From Myxococcales bacterium (lineage in GTDB: Bacteria; Myxococcota_A; Polyangia; Haliangiales; Haliangiaceae), in the NCBI GenBank assembly GCA_016706545.1, contig JADJJK010000031.1, forward strand, positions 50,408 to 114,407: a stretch of DNA of 64,000 bases, in the 5' to 3' direction. The position numbers and the translations under genes are program-made. The notes below the pieces were generated by a model. The model saw nothing but the letters and a program-made list of their open reading frames with translations. It had not been told where the DNA came from and searched no databases. How positions within the stretch are numbered: the stretch's first letter is position 1; every line of letters starts with the position of its first letter. This document shows positions 25,776 to 36,751 of this stretch, piece by piece.

Positions 25776-27793
25776 GCCTGCGCTCGCAGCGCCGCGCGCT
25801 GCCAGGCGCCCGGTGGGGTGGGGTGGCGCTGCTGCTTGGCGCCGTGGCCGCGCTCGCGGCGTGTGGCGACGACCGTCGCGCCTGCGTCGGCCTCACCAGC
25901 GACACCGAGGTCACGCGGACCCTGGGGTGCGCGGACGACTTCCAGGCGCTGGCCTCGCGGCCGCTCGACGCCACCATCCCGGGGGCGCGCTCGGTCAAGA
26001 CCGTGATTGACCGCTTCGACGAAGACTCGCTGTACTTCCAGAACAGCGTCACCTACCAGACCCACTATCAGTTCGCCTCCAAGCACCTGTCGGGCAATGG
26101 CCTGCCGGTCGTGCCCATGCTCGCCGAGTTCAACACCAGCGAGTACTTTTCGCCGAGCCGGCGGTTTCTGCTCGGCGCGCTCACCCACTACGAGCAGCCG
26201 GACAAGTGGGTCTACGAGATCTCGCCGTATGACACCGCCGACGCCGCGATGATCGCCACCGCGTACGCGGCCATCAGCGAGAACTCCTTCGTCGAGGGCA
26301 AGCTGTACTTTCACCCCACCTCGGAGGCGGTGGCGGACGCGGCCAAGGCGCTGCCGTCGTCGGTCAAGGTCATCACGACCGACGAGCTGTACCTGGGCAT
26401 CACCTACCAGCCGCTCAACGTGGCCGAGAGCTACGGGCAGCTTCGCTTCTTCTCCGCCGAGAGCCTGAGCACCGGCACGAGCTACCTGTCGTTTCGCGAC
26501 ATCGTGGTGCTCGATCACGTCCCCAACGACATCGCGGTGGCGATGGGCATCATCACCGCCGAGTTCCAGACCCCGCTGTCGCACGTCAACGTGCTGTCGG
26601 CCAACCGCGGCACGCCCAACATGGCGTTGCGCGGCGCGTTCGATAGCCCCGCGCTGCGCGCGCTGGAGGGCAAGTGGGTCCGCCTCAAGGTCGGGCTCTT
26701 CGAGTACGAGGTGGAGGAAGCGTCGCAGGCCGCCGCGGACGCATGGTGGCAGCAGCACCGCCCCACGGCCATCCAGGTCCCCGGGATGGACCTGACCGCG
26801 ACCGAGCTCCGCGACGACGTCGACCTGGTGTCGCGCAGCGCGGCCACCCCGCTGCGCGATCGCGTCAAGGCGGCGACCCGGGCGTACGGCGGCAAGGCCG
26901 CGCACTTCGGCGCGCTCACCTTCGTCGGCGGCATCCCCATGCCCAAGGGCTTCGCGATCCCCTTGTTCTACTACCGCCAGTTCATGGAGCAGCACGGCTT
27001 CGACGCGCAGGTCACCGCGATGCTGGCCGACCCGACCTTCCAGAGCAGCCCCGCCACCCGCGACGCGCGGCTGGCCACGCTGCGCACCGCGATGCGCGCG
27101 GCGCCGCTCTCCGCCGCCTTCGTGCAGCTCGTCAAGGCCAAGCTCGCCGCCGACTTCCCCGGCATCCGCATGCGCTTTCGCTCCAGCACCAACGCCGAGG
27201 ATCTCGACGGCTTCACGGGCGCCGGGCTCTACACCTCGGTGAGCGGAGACCCAAACGACCCCACGGATCCCATCGAGGACGCGATCCGGGAGGTGTGGGC
27301 CAGCGTCTGGTACTTCAAGGCCTTCGAGGAGCGGAGCTACCGCGGCATCGATCACCTCGCGGTGGGGATGGCGCTGCTGTGCCACCGGGCGTTTCCCCAG
27401 GAGGAGGCCAACGGCGTGGCGCTGACCAACAACCCCTACGACCAGACCGGCCTGGCGCCAGCGCTGTACGTGAACGCGCAGCTCGGCGGGGAGTCCGTGG
27501 TGTTGCCGCCGGCGGGCGTCACCACCGACCAGATCTTGCTGTTCTGGGAGCAGCAGGGCCAGCCAGTCGTGTACCTCAAGCGCTCCAACCTGGTCGCGCC
27601 GGGAGAGAACGTGCTCACCACCACGCAGCTCTTCGCGCTCGCCACCGCGCTCGACCGCATCCACGACTACTTCCGCGACTCGTACGGCGCGGGCAAGCCG
27701 TGGTACGCGATGGACGTGGAGTGGAAGTTCGAGGGCGAGCCGGGGCAGACTCCGCAGCTCTTCATCAAGCAAGCCCGGCCGTTCCAGCAATGA
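25772..27793 (+). CDS. lipid-anchored PEP-utilising / PPDK-N-like domain protein
   Basis: 673 residues from GTG 25772 (GTGA overlap with the previous gene). A signal peptide ending LAALAAC gives lipidated Cys31, so an enzyme-like fold is exported. Residues about 230-310 resemble the mobile swivelling domain of PEP-utilisers, with TPLSHVNVLSANRGTPNMAL around His271, the position of the phospho-His loop. Residues about 365-673 resemble the ATP-grasp PPDK_N domain: YGGKAAHFGAL, IRMRFRSSTNAEDLDGFTGAGLYTS (about 466-490) and FIKQARPFQ at the end. The domain order (swivel before ATP-grasp) is the reverse of PEP synthase. A cytosolic metabolic role is unlikely given the lipobox; the true substrate is unknown. 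Confidence 0.75.
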   Translation: MSLRSQRRALPGARWGGVALLLGAVAALAACGDDRRACVGLTSDTEVTRTLGCADDFQALASRPLDATIPGARSVKTVIDRFDEDSLYFQNSVTYQTHYQFASKHLSGNGLPVVPMLAEFNTSEYFSPSRRFLLGALTHYEQPDKWVYEISPYDTADAAMIATAYAAISENSFVEGKLYFHPTSEAVADAAKALPSSVKVITTDELYLGITYQPLNVAESYGQLRFFSAESLSTGTSYLSFRDIVVLDHVPNDIAVAMGIITAEFQTPLSHVNVLSANRGTPNMALRGAFDSPALRALEGKWVRLKVGLFEYEVEEASQAAADAWWQQHRPTAIQVPGMDLTATELRDDVDLVSRSAATPLRDRVKAATRAYGGKAAHFGALTFVGGIPMPKGFAIPLFYYRQFMEQHGFDAQVTAMLADPTFQSSPATRDARLATLRTAMRAAPLSAAFVQLVKAKLAADFPGIRMRFRSSTNAEDLDGFTGAGLYTSVSGDPNDPTDPIEDAIREVWASVWYFKAFEERSYRGIDHLAVGMALLCHRAFPQEEANGVALTNNPYDQTGLAPALYVNAQLGGESVVLPPAGVTTDQILLFWEQQGQPVVYLKRSNLVAPGENVLTTTQLFALATALDRIHDYFRDSYGAGKPWYAMDVEWKFEGEPGQTPQLFIKQARPFQQ

Positions 27794-29061
27794 CCATGAG
27801 CACGCACCTCCCGTTTGCCCGCGCGCCGCGCCTCCCGCGGGGCCTCGCGGCCATCACCTTCGGCATCCTCTGTGGGGGAACGTTCACCGCGGCGAGCGCG
27901 GTCGCGGACGAGGATATCGACGACGTCGAGCCTGAGCCGGCGACCGAGCCCGGGCGCGCCGAGCCTGCGCCGCTCGACGAAGACCCGGGCGAGGGCGCTG
28001 ACGCGGGCGAGCCCGGCGGCGGCGCCAGCCGAGGCCATCGGCCTGGGGGCGGCAAGGCGAGCAAGGCCGAGCCCGCGCCGCTGCGCATCGGCGGGCGGGT
28101 GTTCGCGCGCCTCGAGGCCGCCGACACCGACGCCACCGACTGGACCGGCCAGTTCACGCTGGCCAGCGCGCGCCTGGGCGTGAGCTATCGCTGGAAAGAT
28201 CGGCTGCGCGTCAAGGCCGTGCTCGAGGCCGCCGGCAAGGTGGCCGTGCGCGACGCCTTCATCGAGCTGGCCGCGGGCTCTGGCGTGGACGTGCGCGCTG
28301 GCCGGTTCAAGGGGCCGGTGTCCGCCATCGAGCGCGCCTCGGCCTGGGTCTTGCCCACCATCGACCGCGGCGCGATCGCCGACGTGCTCGAGGACGGCAT
28401 CGGCCTGACCGGACGGCGCGACGGGGTCGAGGTGCGCTTCTCCGCCGGCAAGCGCCGGCCGCGGTTCTCGGCGGTGCTGTCGCAGTCGGTGGCCACCACC
28501 GGCGATGATCCGGCGCGCCCGCTGGCGGATGGCGCCGGGGTGTCAGCCGCGCTGCGCGGCGAGCTGCCGCTGTGTCAGGGGATCACGCTGGGCGTCACTG
28601 GCTCGAACCGCGAGGTCAATTACGTCGCCGACGTCGCCCGCTTCTGGGCCGGCGGGGTGGACGCCGAGATCGACCTTGGCGCCGCGGGCCTTGGCCTCCG
28701 CCTGTGGGCCGACGCGCTGGTGGGTCAGAGCCACCTCGCCGCGGCCAGCGCCACCGATCCCACCACGTTCGTCGCTGGTCAGCTTGTCGCAGGGTGGCGG
28801 CTTGGCGGCGCCGACAAGGGAAAACGCTACCTCGAGCCATACCTCCTGGGCGCCTATCTGAACCCGGATACGGGGCATCGCCGCGACCACCTGACGGACC
28901 TGACCGTCGGCGTGGCGGGCGGGCGCTGGAAGCGCTGGCGGGTGCAGGCCCAGGTCTCGCTGGTCAGCACCTGGTCCAAGCGACCCGCCGCGCTCGGCGG
29001 CTTTGGCGTCGACGTCGATGATCGCATGGCGGCCAGCTTGCAGCTCGGCGCCGCGTTCTAG
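27790..29061 (+). CDS. outer-membrane porin (phosphate-selective OprP/O-like)
   Basis: 423 residues from ATG 27790, overlapping the previous stop (ATGA). Signal peptide to about residue 39, acidic Pro/Glu linker to about 95, then alternating beta strands to the C-terminal Phe (LQLGAAF), the typical porin ending. RIGGRVFARLEAADT, FIELAAGSGVDVRAGRFKGPVS and LSQSVATTGDDP resemble the phosphate-selective porin O/P family. As last gene in the VTC operon it may admit phosphate or short polyphosphate (inference). Confidence 0.75.
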   Translation: MTMSTHLPFARAPRLPRGLAAITFGILCGGTFTAASAVADEDIDDVEPEPATEPGRAEPAPLDEDPGEGADAGEPGGGASRGHRPGGGKASKAEPAPLRIGGRVFARLEAADTDATDWTGQFTLASARLGVSYRWKDRLRVKAVLEAAGKVAVRDAFIELAAGSGVDVRAGRFKGPVSAIERASAWVLPTIDRGAIADVLEDGIGLTGRRDGVEVRFSAGKRRPRFSAVLSQSVATTGDDPARPLADGAGVSAALRGELPLCQGITLGVTGSNREVNYVADVARFWAGGVDAEIDLGAAGLGLRLWADALVGQSHLAAASATDPTTFVAGQLVAGWRLGGADKGKRYLEPYLLGAYLNPDTGHRRDHLTDLTVGVAGGRWKRWRVQAQVSLVSTWSKRPAALGGFGVDVDDRMAASLQLGAAF

Positions 29062-29200
29062 ACCGGGGCAGATCTCGGCCTCGCGAAGAAATCGCGGCGC
29101 TTGCGTCCTTTGGGCGAGTGGTCTTTGTGCGGCGCCCAAAGCGGCCGGTGCGGCGGGGGGGTTGGCGCACGTGAACGGCCCTCAGCGAGAGGAGCGAGCG

Positions 29201-29647
29201 ATGAACGAGCAGAGCGAATGCGCGCCCGCGGTGGCATCGATGGTGGCCAGGATGAACCTCGGTCACTGGGGGCGAGACCATGACGTGCCGTGGTGGCTGG
29301 CGCTCGGCGTTCGCCCGCAGGCGCAGCTCGCCGCCAGCCTGGTCAGCGCCGTACACCTGATGGCGCAGGCCAAGGGGGCTCACGACAGGCCGCAGCAGGA
29401 GGCGATGGGCCGCCTCATGACCGAGGTCATCGATGATCTCTGCGGCGCCGCTTCGGCGCGGCGGTTTCCGCCTCGCCAGTGGGGGCAGATCCTCGACCAG
29501 CTCGGCGTGCTGGCCGACGGCTACGCCCCTGGCTCCCTCTTGCGCGAGGCCACGCTGGAGCTGTGCCAGCGGGTGGTGGTGCGGATGCGCCAGGCCGGCG
29601 CCCAGGCCGGCGGCTCGGCCGGCGGCCAGCCAAGCAGCCAGCAGTAG
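29201..29647 (+). CDS. small hypothetical helical protein
   Basis: 148 residues from ATG 29201 with a GAGAGGAGCG ribosome-binding sequence upstream. It looks all-helical, cytosolic and without known motif. The end (GAQAGGSAGGQPSSQQ) is disordered. It sits 113 bp before the kinase gene on the same strand and might be co-transcribed with it. Confidence 0.55.
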   Translation: MNEQSECAPAVASMVARMNLGHWGRDHDVPWWLALGVRPQAQLAASLVSAVHLMAQAKGAHDRPQQEAMGRLMTEVIDDLCGAASARRFPPRQWGQILDQLGVLADGYAPGSLLREATLELCQRVVVRMRQAGAQAGGSAGGQPSSQQ

Positions 29648-29760
29648 AGGCCAGGCGCGCCGCTGCGCCCCAGCGGCCGGGCCGTTGCTCGGCGGCTCGT
29701 GGTAGCGTCGGGGCGGAAGCCTCCGCCGCGATCTCGGGCGCTCCTCTTCTCTGGCGAACC

Positions 29761-32700
29761 ATGGCAGCAAGCGAGCTCGTGTCGGGCACCCTCGTCGGTG
29801 CGCGCTATCGCCTGGAGCGCGTGCTCGGCGAGGGCGGCATGGGCGTGGTGTGGGCCGCCACGGAGCTTTTGACCAACGAGCTGTACGCGCTCAAGCTGCT
29901 CAAGGACGACGTCGAGGATCCCGATGCGCGGCGTCGGTTCGGCCACGAAGCGCGGGCCGCGCAAGCGGTGCGCCACCCCAACGTGGTGACCATCCATGGC
30001 GTGATCGAGCTCGAGGACGAGCGCCCGGCCATCGTCATGGAGCTGTTGCACGGCGAGACGTTGCGCGATGTCTTGTCGCGGGAGCATCGGCTGGCGCTGG
30101 CTCCGCTCATCGAGCTGCTGGCTCCGGTCATCGCGGCGGTCGGCGCCGCGCACGCACAGGGGGTGGTGCATCGCGATCTCAAGCCGGAGAACATCTTCCT
30201 GGCGCGTCAGCCCACCGGGAGCCGGATCGTCAAGATTCTCGATTTCGGCATCGCCAAGGTGACCGCGCTCGACGGCGAGACCATGCGCACCACCGGGCTC
30301 ACCACCGGCAAGGTGCTGGGCACGCCGGCGTACATGGCCCCCGAGCAGGTCTACGGCCAGACCGATCTCGACCACCGCGTCGACGTCTGGGCGCTGGGGC
30401 TCGTGCTCTATCAGGCGCTCTCCGGCGTCTTGCCGACCCACGGCGACAACATCGGCCAGGTGTTCCGCAACGTGACGGCGCGGCCGTTCCCGCCGCTCGA
30501 CGAGCTGGCGCCGGGGACGCCGCCCGAGGTGACCGAGCTGGTCGCTCGGATGCTGGCGCGCGAGCGCGCGGATCGCCCGCAAGATCTGCGCGAGGTGATC
30601 GAGCTCCTCGACGGAATCTGTCCGTCGACCTGGCAGCCGTTTGGCCCTCCGGCTGCGTCGCTCCTGGCCGTCGGCGCCGCCGCGCACCGGCCGAGCGCCG
30701 CGTCGCCAAGGCCCGCTGGCGCGGCCAGCGCGGCCGGCCAGGCGCCAGCGCAGGGCGCGTCGTCTGCGTCTGCGTCGCCGTCAGCATTGCCTGGGTCGGC
30801 TGGGTCGTCTGGGTCGGCTGGGACCTCTGGGTCGTCGTCGGACGTCGTCGTGTCGGAGGCCTCCACCGGGCCGGCCACCAAGGTGTCTCCGCTGCCGACC
30901 TCGGCGCAGGGGCCGTGGCAAAGCGGCGTCGTCCGCACGCGCGGCGCGCGTGCCAGGCTCGCATGGATCGGCGGCGCTGCGGCGCTGGTCGCCGCCGGGG
31001 CGATCGCGGGGACGATCGCCGCGGTCAGCGGCGGGCGCAGCGACGGACAGGCCGCCGGCGAGCCTGGCGAGACGGGCCGGCCTCCGCTCGTGCCCGGCAG
31101 CTCCCCGCTGGCTGCGCCGCAGACCAAGCTCGCCTGCCCGGTCTGGCGTGCCACCGGCGCGGAGGCGCCGGCGGGCTGGCTGGGCGCGGCCGGCGCCGCG
31201 GTGGCGTGCGAGCGCGCGCGCGTGCTGCTGGGCGGTGAGCCGGAGCGCACGCTGGTCCCCGCCGAGCTGCTCGACCTGCCGCGCGGTCCAGCCGACACGT
31301 TCCCCGTCGATCCGTACGGAGCCCCAGATGCGCGCGCGCGTTCGGTGGCGGCGGCGCAGCAGCGCGCGGCGGCGTACCTCGACGGCGAGGTGACCTGGAG
31401 CGCGGGCGGGTTCACGGTGGGGCTATCGCTGCACCGCGCCGATGGCAGCGTGCTGGCCAACGCCTCGGGGCGCGGCCGCGGCCTCTACGAGGCGGTGCGA
31501 GCGGCGATGGCTCCGCTACGCGGGCCCGCGCTCATCCCGCAGGCCAGCGAGCTGGTCCCCGCCGTCGCGTCCTGGGCGCGCACGACAGATCCCGTGGTGG
31601 CGCTCGCCGGGATCGATCTGACCATGGCCTTTGCGCACAACGCCGGCGGCCTGCCCGAGGAGTGTCAGCGCTTCGCGCCGCTTGGCGCCGCCGAGCTCGG
31701 CGCAGAGGGCCGCTGGCTGTGCGCGTACGTCCTGGGTCGCCCCGCGCCGAAGGTGGAGCTGCCAGCCGGAGACCTCTCCGCCGCGGCGGTCGCCACCCGG
31801 CTGCGTATCGACTATCTGGTCCATCGCGTGGTGCCGCCGGGCGCAGCGCAGCGCCTGCAAGAGATCGCCGCTGGCGAGCTCACCCCGCGTGGCCGCGCGC
31901 TGGCCGCGGTCAGCGCGTCGTGCTTGCTCGGCGCGACCGACGCGCGCGCCGCTCGCGAGCTCGCCATCGTCGCGGTGCAGAGCGAGCCCAAGAACCCGGA
32001 GGGCGGGCTTTGCAATCCGTGGGAGCAGCTCGTGACCCTGGAGCGCGACACCGCGGCGGCCGAGGGCACGCTGCGGGCGATGCAGGCCTGGGTGCCGTGG
32101 AACAGCTACGCCTGGCTGGAGGCCGGGTTCGCCGACGGCGCGCGGGCCGCTGGCGCGCGGAGCCTGGTGCGCCGCGCGTACCTGCTGTCGCCGTACGACA
32201 CGCAGGTCGCGGACACCTTGGCGGTCAGCGAGCTGACGGCGGGAGATCGCTCCGCGGCGCGGGGCATCGCGCTGGCGCTGCGCGGCGGCGGACTGCCGCT
32301 GCACCAGGTGGCGAGCGATCTGCTGCTGGTGCGCGTCGAGTCCAGCGAGGCGCGCTTCGCCGCGGCGCTCGCGCGCGCGCGCCGCGCCTCGCAGATCTCC
32401 AAGGACGACTCCGGCTGGGTGCGCGCCCAGCGCTTCGAGATCGGGTGGCGCGCGCTCGAGCTGGCCGTGCTCCTGGGCCGCGGTCGGCTCATCGCCAATG
32501 AGCTGGTGGCCCGCTTCCTCGAGCCAGACCCGACCTTGCTCGACGGCCACTTCGCGTCGGTGCCCATGCGCATCCCGGCGATCTGCGCGCGCAGCTCGGT
32601 GTCCGCGCGCTGCTTCGCGCGCTTCCGCGCCCTGCGGCCGAGCCTGCCCGGCGCGATCACCGAGGACACCGAGGCGTTCCTGCTTGGCGCCGAGCGCTAC

Positions 32701-33069
32701 GCGCGCCGCGATCTGGCGGGGGCGGCCAGGGCCTGGCGTCCGCTCCTGGCAGGCAGGCAGGCGCTGGCCGCTGCGCTGCCCGAGGCGATGGTGGAGGTGT
32801 TCGAGCGCACCGGCGCTGTCTCGCTGGCCGAGCTCGTCGACGAGCAGATCATGCAGCGCGCCGGTGAGCTGCACGGCGCCACGCTGGCCCACGCCCGCAG
32901 CGCTCGCCGCGCCTTCGCGCGCGGAGAGCGCGAGCTGGCGCTCCGGCTCGCCGAGCAGGTGATCGCGGCGTGGGCCACCGCGGATGAGACGCCGCCTGCG
33001 CTGGCCGAGCTCCAGCGCCTCGCCGCGGCGGCGCGGAAGCCGGCGCCCGACGCGCACAACGCGCAGTGA
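29761..33069 (+). CDS. membrane-anchored Ser/Thr protein kinase (Hanks type)
   Basis: 1102 residues from ATG 29761. The kinase domain is complete: VLGEGGMGVVWAATE (Gly loop), ALKLLKDD (Lys), HRDLKPEN with His137, DFGIAK with Asp161, GTPAYMAPEQ, and DVWALGLVLYQAL. A disordered linker with Gly-Ser repeats (GSAGSSGSAGTSGSSS) leads to one TM helix near 400-422. The remaining 680 residues should be outside the membrane: an unrecognised domain, then TPR-like repeats (RARRASQISKDDSGWVRAQR, LAEQVIAAWATADE). This layout (kinase-TM-TPR) is common in myxobacterial receptor kinases. Confidence 0.9.
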   Translation: MAASELVSGTLVGARYRLERVLGEGGMGVVWAATELLTNELYALKLLKDDVEDPDARRRFGHEARAAQAVRHPNVVTIHGVIELEDERPAIVMELLHGETLRDVLSREHRLALAPLIELLAPVIAAVGAAHAQGVVHRDLKPENIFLARQPTGSRIVKILDFGIAKVTALDGETMRTTGLTTGKVLGTPAYMAPEQVYGQTDLDHRVDVWALGLVLYQALSGVLPTHGDNIGQVFRNVTARPFPPLDELAPGTPPEVTELVARMLARERADRPQDLREVIELLDGICPSTWQPFGPPAASLLAVGAAAHRPSAASPRPAGAASAAGQAPAQGASSASASPSALPGSAGSSGSAGTSGSSSDVVVSEASTGPATKVSPLPTSAQGPWQSGVVRTRGARARLAWIGGAAALVAAGAIAGTIAAVSGGRSDGQAAGEPGETGRPPLVPGSSPLAAPQTKLACPVWRATGAEAPAGWLGAAGAAVACERARVLLGGEPERTLVPAELLDLPRGPADTFPVDPYGAPDARARSVAAAQQRAAAYLDGEVTWSAGGFTVGLSLHRADGSVLANASGRGRGLYEAVRAAMAPLRGPALIPQASELVPAVASWARTTDPVVALAGIDLTMAFAHNAGGLPEECQRFAPLGAAELGAEGRWLCAYVLGRPAPKVELPAGDLSAAAVATRLRIDYLVHRVVPPGAAQRLQEIAAGELTPRGRALAAVSASCLLGATDARAARELAIVAVQSEPKNPEGGLCNPWEQLVTLERDTAAAEGTLRAMQAWVPWNSYAWLEAGFADGARAAGARSLVRRAYLLSPYDTQVADTLAVSELTAGDRSAARGIALALRGGGLPLHQVASDLLLVRVESSEARFAAALARARRASQISKDDSGWVRAQRFEIGWRALELAVLLGRGRLIANELVARFLEPDPTLLDGHFASVPMRIPAICARSSVSARCFARFRALRPSLPGAITEDTEAFLLGAERYARRDLAGAARAWRPLLAGRQALAAALPEAMVEVFERTGAVSLAELVDEQIMQRAGELHGATLAHARSARRAFARGERELALRLAEQVIAAWATADETPPALAELQRLAAAARKPAPDAHNAQ

Positions 33070-33078
33070 CCCCGCGCG

Positions 33079-34782
33079 TCACCGGCGCCCAGTGACCCGC
33101 TCTCGACCGCGCGTCACTGCCTGGGCGCGGCGTCGCCTGCGCCTCGCGATCGCCAGCAGCATCCCAAACACCACCAGCCACGCCGCGCTCTTGCTCGCGC
33201 CGGCCCCGCTGGCGCAACCGCCACAGCCTCGAGGGTGCCGCGCGCCCGGCGGTGCGCCGCTCGCGCCAGCGCTGTCAGCCTGGAGCCGGAGGATCTTGTG
33301 CAGCCGCCCGCACAGGTCGACGCCGCGAATCAGATCACAGGGCGCGTTCAAGGCCGTCGTGATCGCCGGGAAGACCGGGGCGGCCCCGGTCCTGGCCTCG
33401 CCGTGGCAGTTGTCGTAGCGCCCGCTGGCCGCGTTCCAGGTGCAGCGGCGGTCGCAGCGCTTGGGTGGGTGAACGAAGCAGGTCTTCTTGGGATCGTTCT
33501 GCGCGCAGAGGCGATCGTTTAGGTAGGCCACCGCCAGCGCGTCGTCGGCGTCGCCGCCCCGGCCGGCGAGGCTGAAGCAGGCATGCACGTTCTGGTACGG
33601 GATGGGCAGGACGTGAGTCCGGCACTTCACCGGGTTGGCGAACGGACACTCGCCTGGGACCTGAGCGCCGCGGATGCGCTCACACCGCAGCGAAGCAGAG
33701 GCCTTTGGGTCGGCCTTTGGTTCGGCCCTGCACCCGATCTCCAGGTCCTTGGGGTCAAACAGGTTGCCGTAGAAGGCGCCTTCGACATAGGAGAACACCT
33801 CCGCTTCGGTCGCTGGATACGAGCCTGGGCCGGCCACCTTCGTGACCGGAAGCTCCTGGCGCAGCGGGGACGGTAGGCCTGGCCTGCGCAGCATGACGCT
33901 GTAGGACCCGCGCTCGGTCGTCGTCGGGCATGCGAACGTGAGCGCGGCGCCCACGCACGCGCCGGCCTGCTCCTTGAGGTACATCGAGTAGGCGACCTTG
34001 GAGGGATATCCGACAGGCGAGGTCGGCCCGTAGCAACCGTGGATCCCGGCGCACACGCGGAGCTGCGCGCCCCCACACGCAGCCGGCGAGTCGATGGCGA
34101 GCGACACCGTGCCGCTGGTGCAGGTGCCCACGTAGGCGGGCTCCCAGCGGCACTCGAGGCCGCCTTGGCAGCGGGGCCCGTCGAAGCTCCCGATGGGCGT
34201 GCCTTCGGTGGGATCGTCGTAGCTGCGCGGCTCGCGCAGGCTCTGCTCCACGCCGATCGCAGGCCGGCTCGGAAACAGCAGCTTGGGCTCGCCGCGCAGC
34301 GACAGCGGAACCGACTTCCGTAGACCGTTGACCCGCGCCATCAGGCACGCGGTCACCAGCTCCTGGCATAGCTGGGTCGGTGGGCCTGCGTTCCAGTCGC
34401 CCACCGGCAGGTCCGCGCGCTGGCACAGCCCCAGCTCGCCCGTGAAGGTCCACTTCGTTCCTGCGTTGACGTACGTCAGGGTCGTGCGAGGGGACAGCGC
34501 GCACTTGACCATCTCCTCCATCACCGCGCGGGCGCCAAACTCCTGGAGCTGAGAGCTGATCTCCGGGCGCTCCACCAGGCTCTGGTTCAGCGGCGAGACG
34601 CGCAGCAAGGTGAGCACGTCCGGGTTGGTGAGCAGCGCGTTGCGCAAGAACGAACCGCTCGACAGGCCGTTCTTGGGGTTGCCGTCCGCCAGGCCGAACG
34701 CGAACGGGACCTCACGCCCCAGAAGCAGCGCCAGCACCAGCAAGCTCGTCATCGTCAGGCGTCGATGGATCTCGTTCATCAT
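33079..34782 (-). CDS. exported protein with MYXO-CTERM-like sorting tail
   Basis: 567 residues from ATG 34782 (AAGGA upstream; a longer frame exists). Signal peptide about 11-28. The body is Cys-rich (more than 25 Cys, many in pairs such as CRAEPKADPK and CDRRCTW) with no family recognised. The last ~50 residues read GCGGCASGAG, a hydrophobic helix AAWLVVFGMLLAIA and an Arg cluster, the pattern of the MYXO-CTERM sorting signal of Myxococcota. It is therefore probably processed and displayed on the surface. Ends 9 bp from the kinase stop, convergently. Confidence 0.72.
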   Translation of the reverse strand: MMNEIHRRLTMTSLLVLALLLGREVPFAFGLADGNPKNGLSSGSFLRNALLTNPDVLTLLRVSPLNQSLVERPEISSQLQEFGARAVMEEMVKCALSPRTTLTYVNAGTKWTFTGELGLCQRADLPVGDWNAGPPTQLCQELVTACLMARVNGLRKSVPLSLRGEPKLLFPSRPAIGVEQSLREPRSYDDPTEGTPIGSFDGPRCQGGLECRWEPAYVGTCTSGTVSLAIDSPAACGGAQLRVCAGIHGCYGPTSPVGYPSKVAYSMYLKEQAGACVGAALTFACPTTTERGSYSVMLRRPGLPSPLRQELPVTKVAGPGSYPATEAEVFSYVEGAFYGNLFDPKDLEIGCRAEPKADPKASASLRCERIRGAQVPGECPFANPVKCRTHVLPIPYQNVHACFSLAGRGGDADDALAVAYLNDRLCAQNDPKKTCFVHPPKRCDRRCTWNAASGRYDNCHGEARTGAAPVFPAITTALNAPCDLIRGVDLCGRLHKILRLQADSAGASGAPPGARHPRGCGGCASGAGASKSAAWLVVFGMLLAIARRRRRRAQAVTRGRERVTGRR

Positions 34783-34931
34783 GCGATGTCCTTCTCGTAA
34801 CAGGTCGCGTGGCCGCAATGCCAGCGCAGCCCTCATTGCTCACCGGGACTAGCAACTCTCGTACCCACCTGAGCGCGGCCATCTCTCGGCGATGCTCACG
34901 TGCCAGCCGATGGGTCGGCGCAGGATTGCAT

Positions 34932-34956
34932 GATCCGCGCAGGCTCTGCGCGGATC
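34932..34956. promoter_or_regulatory. perfect inverted repeat in divergent intergenic region
   Basis: GATCCGCGCA, five-base loop GGCTC, TGCGCGGATC: ten-base-pair perfect arms. It lies 150 bp upstream of the MYXO-CTERM gene and 273 bp upstream of the sigma-54 activator. No T-run follows, so an operator or attenuator is more likely than a terminator. Confidence 0.4.
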
Positions 34957-35047
34957 ACGCAAGGCTCAGGTCAGCGCGATTTGCGATCCTGCTCACCATT
35001 GCTGTAGGGCCAAGCCAGGTGGTGGTCGAGCTGTCTCGCGCCAGTAC

Positions 35048-35185
35048 AGGAGTGTCCCCATCGGACGCCGCGCGGCCGTCGCGCAGCGTCGAGCGCTGTC
35101 GAGAGCCGTCGAGCGCTGTCGGGCGCCGTCGAGCGCTGTCGAGGGCTGTCGGGCGTGTGTCCATCGGACGCCGCGCAAACCCGTG
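35048..35185. repeat. direct repeats in the 34783-35228 gap
   Basis: CATCGGACGCCGCGC occurs at 35058 and again at about 35162, bracketing a run of CTGTCGAG/GCCGTCGAGCG repeats (about 35095-35157, alternating GTCGAGCGCTGTCG and GTCGGGCGCCGTCG). No reading frame in the 446-bp gap looks coding; apart from the hairpin at 34932-34956 nothing else stands out. Confidence 0.7.
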
Positions 35186-35228
35186 CATGCCCCAGCGCCA
35201 GGCCCAAAGCGCAAGGTAGACTTGGCCC

Positions 35229-36689
<1,461 letters not shown>

Positions 36690-36751
36690 AGCGCCGCGCC
36701 GCGGTGCCTGTTTTCGTCGTCGTCTCTCTCTCTTCTCTCTCTCAGGTATCT

